From positions 1,240,001 through 1,304,000 of the forward strand of contig NC_018011.1 in the NCBI RefSeq assembly GCF_000265365.1: a stretch of DNA of 64,000 nucleotides, in the 5' to 3' direction. Within the stretch, counting starts at the first letter, position 1; each line of letters begins with the position of its first letter. The notes under the pieces were generated by a model. That model was given only the letters and a program-made list of their open reading frames with translations. It was not told the DNA's origin and did not search any database. The DNA is from Alistipes finegoldii DSM 17242 (GTDB lineage Bacteria > Bacteroidota > Bacteroidia > Bacteroidales > Rikenellaceae). Of the stretch, positions 59,527 through 64,000 are shown in pieces. Both the position numbers and the translations under genes were made by a program.

Positions 59527-61755
59527 ATGGAATTGAACAAAACCTTTATCGACGGACTTTGGAGCAAGGAGATCAACGTGACGAGTTTCGTTCAGACGAA
59601 CATCACCCCCTACGTGGGCGACGCCTCCTTCCTGCAGGGTCCCACCGACCGCACGAAGCACATCTGGAACCTCTGTCTCAAGGCCCTCGAAGAGGAGCGC
59701 GCCAACAACGGCGTCCGTTCGTTGGACAACAAGACCGTTTCGACCATCACTTCGCACAAAGCCGGCTACATCGACAAAGAACAGGAGCTGATCGTCGGTC
59801 TGCAGACCGACCAGCTGCTCAAGCGCGCCATCAAGCCCTTCGGCGGCATCAACGTCGTATCGCGCGCCTGCAAGGAGAACGGCGTCGACGTGGACGAGAA
59901 GGTTAAGGATATTTTCACCCACTACCGCAAGACGCACAACGACGGCGTGTTCGACGTCTACACCGAGGAGATCCGCTCGTTCCGTTCGCTGGGCTTCCTG
60001 ACGGGTCTGCCCGACAACTACGCCCGCGGCCGCATCATCGGCGACTACCGCCGTCTGGCCCTCTACGGCACCGACCGGCTGATCGAAGCCAAGACCGAGG
60101 ACCTGCGCGGCCTGACCGGCCCGATGACCGACGCCCGCATCCGCCTGCGCGAAGAGGTCGCGGAGCAGATCAAGGCACTCAAGGAGATCCGCACGATGGG
60201 CGAATACTACGGACTGGACCTGAGCCGTCCGGCGCACTCGGCGCAGGAGGCCGTACAGTGGGTCTACATGGCCTACCTCGCCGCCGTGAAGGAGCAGGAC
60301 GGCGCCGCAATGTCGCTGGGCAACGTTTCGTCGTTCCTCGACATCTTCATCGAGTACGATCTGGCCCACGGCAACATCGACGAAGTGTTCGCGCAGGAGC
60401 TGATCGACCAGTTCGTCATCAAGCTCCGCATGGTGCGCCACCTCAGAATGCAGTCCTACAACGACATCTTCGCCGGCGACCCGACGTGGGTGACCGAAGC
60501 CATCGGCGGACGCTTCAACGACGGCCGCACGAAGGTGACCAAGACCTCGTTCCGTTTCCTGCAGACGCTCTACAACCTCGGTCCGTCGCCCGAACCCAAC
60601 CTCACGATTCTGTGGAGCCCCGACCTGCCGCAGGGATTCAAGGATTTCTGCGCCAAGGTTTCGGCCGACACCAGTTCGATCCAATACGAGAACGACGAGC
60701 TGATGCGCGAAGTGCGCCATTCGGACGACTACGGCATCGCCTGCTGCGTGTCGTATCAGGACATCGGCCGTCAGATCCAGTTCTTCGGCGCCCGCTGCAA
60801 CTTGGCCAAGGCCCTGCTGCTGGCTCTGAACGGCGGCCGCTGCGAGAACACCGGCACGCTGATGGTCAAAGGCATTCCGGCGCTCACCGAGGGTCCGCTG
60901 CGCTTCGAAGAGGTGATGCGCAACTACAAGATGGTGCTCAAAGAGATCGCCCGCGTCTACAACGAGGCCATGAACATCATCCACTACATGCACGACAAAT
61001 ACTATTACGAGAAGGCCCAGATGGCGCTGGTGGACACCGACCCGCGCATCAACCTCGCCTACGGCGTGGCCGGTCTCTCGATCGCCCTCGACTCGCTCTC
61101 GGCCATCAAATACGCCAAGGTGACGGCGCGCCGCAACGAGCAGGGGCTCACCGACGGATTCGACATCGAGGGTGAATTCCCCTGCTTCGGCAACAACGAC
61201 GACCGGGTGGACCACTTGGGCGTGGACCTCGTGTACTATTTCAGCGAGGAACTGAAGAAGCTGCCCGTCTACAAGAACGCCCGTCCGACCCTCTCGCTGC
61301 TGACCATCACCTCGAACGTGATGTACGGCAAGAAGACCGGCGCGACGCCCGACGGACGCGCCAAAGGCGTGGCTTTCGCTCCGGGCGCCAACCCGATGCA
61401 CGGACGCGACAAGAGCGGCGCGATCGCTTCGCTGGCCTCGGTGGCCAAGCTCCGCTACCGCGACTCGCAGGACGGCATCTCGAACACCTTCTCGATCATC
61501 CCCAAATCGCTGGGCCCGACGCAGGAGGAGCGGATCGAGAACCTCGTGACGATGCTCGACGGCTACTTCACCAAGGGGGCGCACCACCTGAACGTGAACG
61601 TGCTGAACCGCGCGATGCTCGAAGACGCCATGGAGCACCCCGAAAACTATCCGCAGCTGACGATCCGCGTGTCGGGCTATGCCGTGAACTTCACCAAGCT
61701 GAGCCGCGAACACCAGCTGGAGGTCATCAGCCGCAGTTTCCACGAGCGGATGTAA
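59527..61755 (+). CDS. pflB: Formate C-acetyltransferase (pyruvate formate-lyase)
   Basis: Glycyl-radical enzyme splitting pyruvate and CoA into acetyl-CoA and formate without oxygen. 742 aa. The active-site Cys pair is in GIACCVSYQD (near residue 400), and the radical Gly is in RVSGYAVNF near the C-terminus (about 721). Other PFL blocks: LTGLPDNYARGRIIGDYRR and GATPDGRAKGVAFAPGANP. Codon bias is strong, suggesting high expression. The activase gene starts one base after the stop. Confidence 0.97.
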   Translation: MELNKTFIDGLWSKEINVTSFVQTNITPYVGDASFLQGPTDRTKHIWNLCLKALEEERANNGVRSLDNKTVSTITSHKAGYIDKEQELIVGLQTDQLLKRAIKPFGGINVVSRACKENGVDVDEKVKDIFTHYRKTHNDGVFDVYTEEIRSFRSLGFLTGLPDNYARGRIIGDYRRLALYGTDRLIEAKTEDLRGLTGPMTDARIRLREEVAEQIKALKEIRTMGEYYGLDLSRPAHSAQEAVQWVYMAYLAAVKEQDGAAMSLGNVSSFLDIFIEYDLAHGNIDEVFAQELIDQFVIKLRMVRHLRMQSYNDIFAGDPTWVTEAIGGRFNDGRTKVTKTSFRFLQTLYNLGPSPEPNLTILWSPDLPQGFKDFCAKVSADTSSIQYENDELMREVRHSDDYGIACCVSYQDIGRQIQFFGARCNLAKALLLALNGGRCENTGTLMVKGIPALTEGPLRFEEVMRNYKMVLKEIARVYNEAMNIIHYMHDKYYYEKAQMALVDTDPRINLAYGVAGLSIALDSLSAIKYAKVTARRNEQGLTDGFDIEGEFPCFGNNDDRVDHLGVDLVYYFSEELKKLPVYKNARPTLSLLTITSNVMYGKKTGATPDGRAKGVAFAPGANPMHGRDKSGAIASLASVAKLRYRDSQDGISNTFSIIPKSLGPTQEERIENLVTMLDGYFTKGAHHLNVNVLNRAMLEDAMEHPENYPQLTIRVSGYAVNFTKLSREHQLEVISRSFHERM

Positions 61756-61756
61756 G

Positions 61757-62482
61757 ATGATAAAGGTACACTCCTACGAATCAATGGGAACATTCGACGG
61801 GCCGGGACTCCGGCTCGTCGTTTTCCTGCAGGGATGCAATTTCCGCTGTCTCTACTGCGCCAATCCCGACACGATCGACGCCTGCGGCGGCACGCCCACG
61901 TCCCCGGACGAGATACTGCGCATGGCCGTGGACCAGAAGCCTTTTTACGGACGGCGGGGCGGCGTGACCTTTTCGGGCGGCGAACCGACGTTTCAGGCCG
62001 CGGCGCTGGCGCCGCTGGTGCGCAGGCTCCGGGAGGCGGGCGTCCACGTCTGCATCGACACGAACGGCAGCATCTGGAATCCGGCGGTCGAAGAGCTGCT
62101 GGGGCTGGCGGACCTGATCCTGCTCGACGTGAAGCAGGCCGATCCCGAACGCCACCTCGCGCTCACCGAACGCGACAACGCCCAAACCCTCCGCACGGCG
62201 GCATGGCTCGAAGAACACGGCAAACCCTTCTGGCTCCGCTACGTGCTGGTGCCGGGCTACAGCGACGCCGAAGCCGACATCCGCACGCTGGGCGGGCGGC
62301 TCGGCGGCTACAGGCAGATCGAACGGGTCGAGCTGCTGCCCTACCACACGCTCGGAGTTCACAAATACGAAGCGATGGGAAAGGAGTACAAACTCTCGGA
62401 CGTCAGGGAGAATACGCCGGAACAGCTGGACCGCGCGGCGGCGCTGTTGCGCGAATATTTCGCGAATGTGGTGGTGAACTGA
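61757..62482 (+). CDS. pflA: Pyruvate formate-lyase activating enzyme
   Basis: Radical SAM enzyme that installs the glycyl radical on PflB. 241 aa. Cluster motif CNFRCLYC (CxxxCxxC, residues 27-34), with GTFDGPGLRLVVFLQG before it, GGVTFSGGEPTFQ (SAM-binding GGE) and LLDVKQADPERH later. One base separates it from pflB, so the two form an operon. Its terminator lies inside the 3' end of the convergent AGCS gene. Confidence 0.96.
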   Translation: MIKVHSYESMGTFDGPGLRLVVFLQGCNFRCLYCANPDTIDACGGTPTSPDEILRMAVDQKPFYGRRGGVTFSGGEPTFQAAALAPLVRRLREAGVHVCIDTNGSIWNPAVEELLGLADLILLDVKQADPERHLALTERDNAQTLRTAAWLEEHGKPFWLRYVLVPGYSDAEADIRTLGGRLGGYRQIERVELLPYHTLGVHKYEAMGKEYKLSDVRENTPEQLDRAAALLREYFANVVVN

Positions 62483-62519
62483 CGCCCCCGGCCGACTTCG
62501 GCGGCGGCCTGCTGAATTG

Positions 62520-63917
62520 CTACCAGCACTCCGCCTTGTCTTTCAACTCAGGAATCCGGTCTCGCGTGTAGACCGGATTTTTGATGCCCTGCCGTTTCTG
62601 GGCGACGTAATCGGCCAGCAGCAGGAAAGCCTGACGCCCCAGCAGCAGGATAGCGGCGAGGTTGAAGAGGGTCATCAGCGCCATCGTAATGTCGGCAAGG
62701 CTCCACGCCAGATCGAGCGTGGCAAGGGCCCCGAACAGCACCATCGCCCCGACCAGCAGCCGGTAGAGGGTCAGCGCGCCCGGACGACGGGTGATGAAGC
62801 GGATATTGGCTTCGCCGTAATAGTAGTTGCCGATGATACTGCTGAAAGCGAAGAGGAAGATCGCCACGGCGACGAAGACACTGCCGACGGGGCCGATTTC
62901 ACTGACCAGCGCGGCCTGCGTAAGCCGGATGCCCGACAGCGATGCGTCGGGGACGCCACCGAAAAGGATGATGAAAGCCGTGCAGGTGCAGATTACGAGC
63001 GTATCGGTGAAGACCCCAAGGGTCTGGATCAGCCCCTGCTTGACGGGATGCGAGACATGGGCCGTGGCGGCGACGTTGGGCGCGGAACCCATGCCCGCCT
63101 CGTTGCTGAACAGCCCCCGCTTGATGCCCTGCATCAGCGCGGCTCCCACGCCGCCGCCCATCGCCTGCTCCCAGCCGAAAGCGTTGGCGACGATCAGCTC
63201 CACGACTTCGGGCAGCCGCCGGAAATTGAAGAGCACCACGCCCAGCGCAAGGGCGATATACCCCAGCGCCATGACCGGGACCACCACCCCGCTCACGCGG
63301 GCGATGCGGTGTATGCCGCCGAAGATAACACCCAGCGTCAGCAGCGTCAGGGCGATGCCGACCCAATGGTGGTCGAAGCCGAAAGCGCCCTCCCATGCGG
63401 CGCAGATCGTGTTGCTCTGCACCGAATTGAAGGCGAAGCCGAACGTGACGGAGATCAGTACGGCGAAGACCACGCCCATCCAGCGCCGGCCCAGTCCCCG
63501 TTCCATATAATAGGCCGGACCGCCGATATAGGAATCCCTGCCGCGGCGTTTGTAGAGCTGGGCGAGGGTCGATTCGACGAAGGCGCTCGAAGCCCCCAGC
63601 AGGGCGATGATCCACATCCAGAAGACGGCTCCCGGACCGCCGACGGCGATCGCCGTGGCGACGCCCGCGAGATTGCCCGTACCAACGCGGCTCGCCAGCG
63701 AGACGGCGAAGGCCTGAAACGACGAGACATGCCGCTCGCCCCGCCGTCCGCCGCCCGCCGACTCCCCCAGCACGCGGAGCATCTCGCGCAGCATGCGGAA
63801 CTGCACGCCGCGCGTACGCACGGTGAACCATACGGCGCAGCCTAACAGCAGGGCGACCAGCAGATAAGACCAAAGCACGTTATTGACCGAGTCGATCCAG
63901 AAGAAAAGGGTTTGCAT
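62520..63917 (-). CDS. Alanine/glycine:cation symporter (AGCS family)
   Basis: 465 aa with about 10-11 membrane helices. Imports alanine or glycine with Na+ or H+. Family signature ASRVGTGNLAGVATAIAVGGPGA (about residues 75-97), plus KRRGRDSYIGGPAYYMERGL and LFSNEAGMGSAPNVAATAHV. It is a lone gene at the window edge with two overlapping -7 boxes upstream. Convergent with pflA; its last 20 or so codons hold pflA's terminator. Confidence 0.94.
   Translation of the reverse strand: MQTLFFWIDSVNNVLWSYLLVALLLGCAVWFTVRTRGVQFRMLREMLRVLGESAGGGRRGERHVSSFQAFAVSLASRVGTGNLAGVATAIAVGGPGAVFWMWIIALLGASSAFVESTLAQLYKRRGRDSYIGGPAYYMERGLGRRWMGVVFAVLISVTFGFAFNSVQSNTICAAWEGAFGFDHHWVGIALTLLTLGVIFGGIHRIARVSGVVVPVMALGYIALALGVVLFNFRRLPEVVELIVANAFGWEQAMGGGVGAALMQGIKRGLFSNEAGMGSAPNVAATAHVSHPVKQGLIQTLGVFTDTLVICTCTAFIILFGGVPDASLSGIRLTQAALVSEIGPVGSVFVAVAIFLFAFSSIIGNYYYGEANIRFITRRPGALTLYRLLVGAMVLFGALATLDLAWSLADITMALMTLFNLAAILLLGRQAFLLLADYVAQKRQGIKNPVYTRDRIPELKDKAECW
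62553..62583 (+). terminator. pflA terminator inside the AGCS coding end
   Basis: AATCCGGTCT (62553-62562) with AGACCGGATT (62570-62579), followed by TTTT. It lies within codons of the minus-strand symporter (KNPVYTRDRIPE region), 70 nt after pflA stops. Confidence 0.85.
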
Positions 63918-63934
63918 GGCGGAGATGTTTCGGA

Positions 63935-63951
63935 CAAAGGTAGCAAAGTTA
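63935..63951 (-). promoter_or_regulatory. Two adjacent -7 boxes before the AGCS gene
   Basis: Minus-strand TAACTTTG (63951-63944) and TACCTTTG (63942-63935) lie next to each other, 17-26 nt before the ATG. Either or both could be used. Confidence 0.65.
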
Positions 63952-63963
63952 ATGCTAAAACGG

Positions 63964-63989
63964 GAGAAGACCGGAATTCCGGTCTTCTC
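63964..63989 (-). terminator. Hairpin at the window's right edge
   Basis: GAGAAGACCGG (63964-63974) with CCGGTCTTCTC (63979-63989), AATT loop. On the minus strand it is followed by CCGTTTTAG, so it probably ends a minus-strand gene beyond the window. Confidence 0.7.
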
Positions 63990-64000
63990 GAAGCAAATCA

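Noticed and set aside
59425..61743. 772-codon minus-strand frame opposite pflB
   Set aside because: Repetitive H/V/L/R composition typical of antisense frames; the plus strand is a clear full-length PflB.

Overview
The window reads as a chromosome segment of a GC-rich gut Bacteroidetes, most likely Alistipes or another Rikenellaceae member (inference). The evidence is the Bacteroidetes promoter form TTG-N19/20-TAnnTTTG in front of many genes, few Shine-Dalgarno sites, BatD/BatE proteins, a fimbrillin with a FISUMP domain, a membrane TPR-AraC regulator, and oxygen-sensitive enzymes (adenosylcobalamin-dependent ribonucleotide reductase, class I fumarase, pyruvate formate-lyase) fitting an anaerobe. 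Almost all of it is core genome. The clear mobile insertion is one IS110-family element.

Layout. 1-2.5 kb: thioredoxin reductase (cut by the edge), RNase Z and a SpoU-type RNA methyltransferase. 2.8-7.5 kb: a small helical protein, pdxA, thrS and infC; infC has no AUG/GUG/UUG start that keeps its N-terminus. 7.8-12.5 kb: surface-glycan type genes (LuxE-like acyltransferase, CMP-sugar synthetase, MptE/DUF115-like protein, GT2) and a secreted esterase. 12.6-25.9 kb: clpB divergent from dnaX (with an A10 slippery run), tyrS-folB, an NSS transporter, a phosphoesterase, TPR-ribH, and recF-DUF721. 26.2-38.5 kb: an OmpA-like porin, nrdJ, RidA divergent from a META lipoprotein, and a long minus-strand cluster fumarase-batD-batE-recR-phosphoesterase-mdh. 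38.8-43.5 kb: fba, the IS110 element, and two paralogous lipoproteins whose promoter the element has cut off. 43.8-49.3 kb: hydrolase, SDR epimerase, tRNA-Thr, a Kdo/WaaP-type kinase, then pheA and DAHP synthase-chorismate mutase behind a Phe/Tyr leader-peptide attenuator. 49.4-53.9 kb: a PhoB/PhoR-type two-component pair and a Pit-PhoU phosphate transporter. 54.1-57.9 kb: a broken fimbrillin-FISUMP gene and its likely TPR-AraC regulator, which carries a C9 tract. 58-64 kb: a possible small RNA, a DUF2721 protein, pflB-pflA and an AGCS symporter.

The strongest unannotated signals are (i) a 26-codon Phe/Tyr-rich leader peptide with mutually exclusive antiterminator and terminator before pheA; (ii) a two-hairpin, bridge-RNA-like region in the IS110 left end containing an 11-nt copy of the element's right junction; (iii) the non-AUG infC start; (iv) the dnaX A10 run that meets a stop in the -1 frame; (v) near-leaderless promoters at recF, clpB, dnaX and the LuxE-like gene; and (vi) locus-specific short tandem repeats in the 3' flanks of many genes. 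All calls come from reading the sequence; no searches were run.
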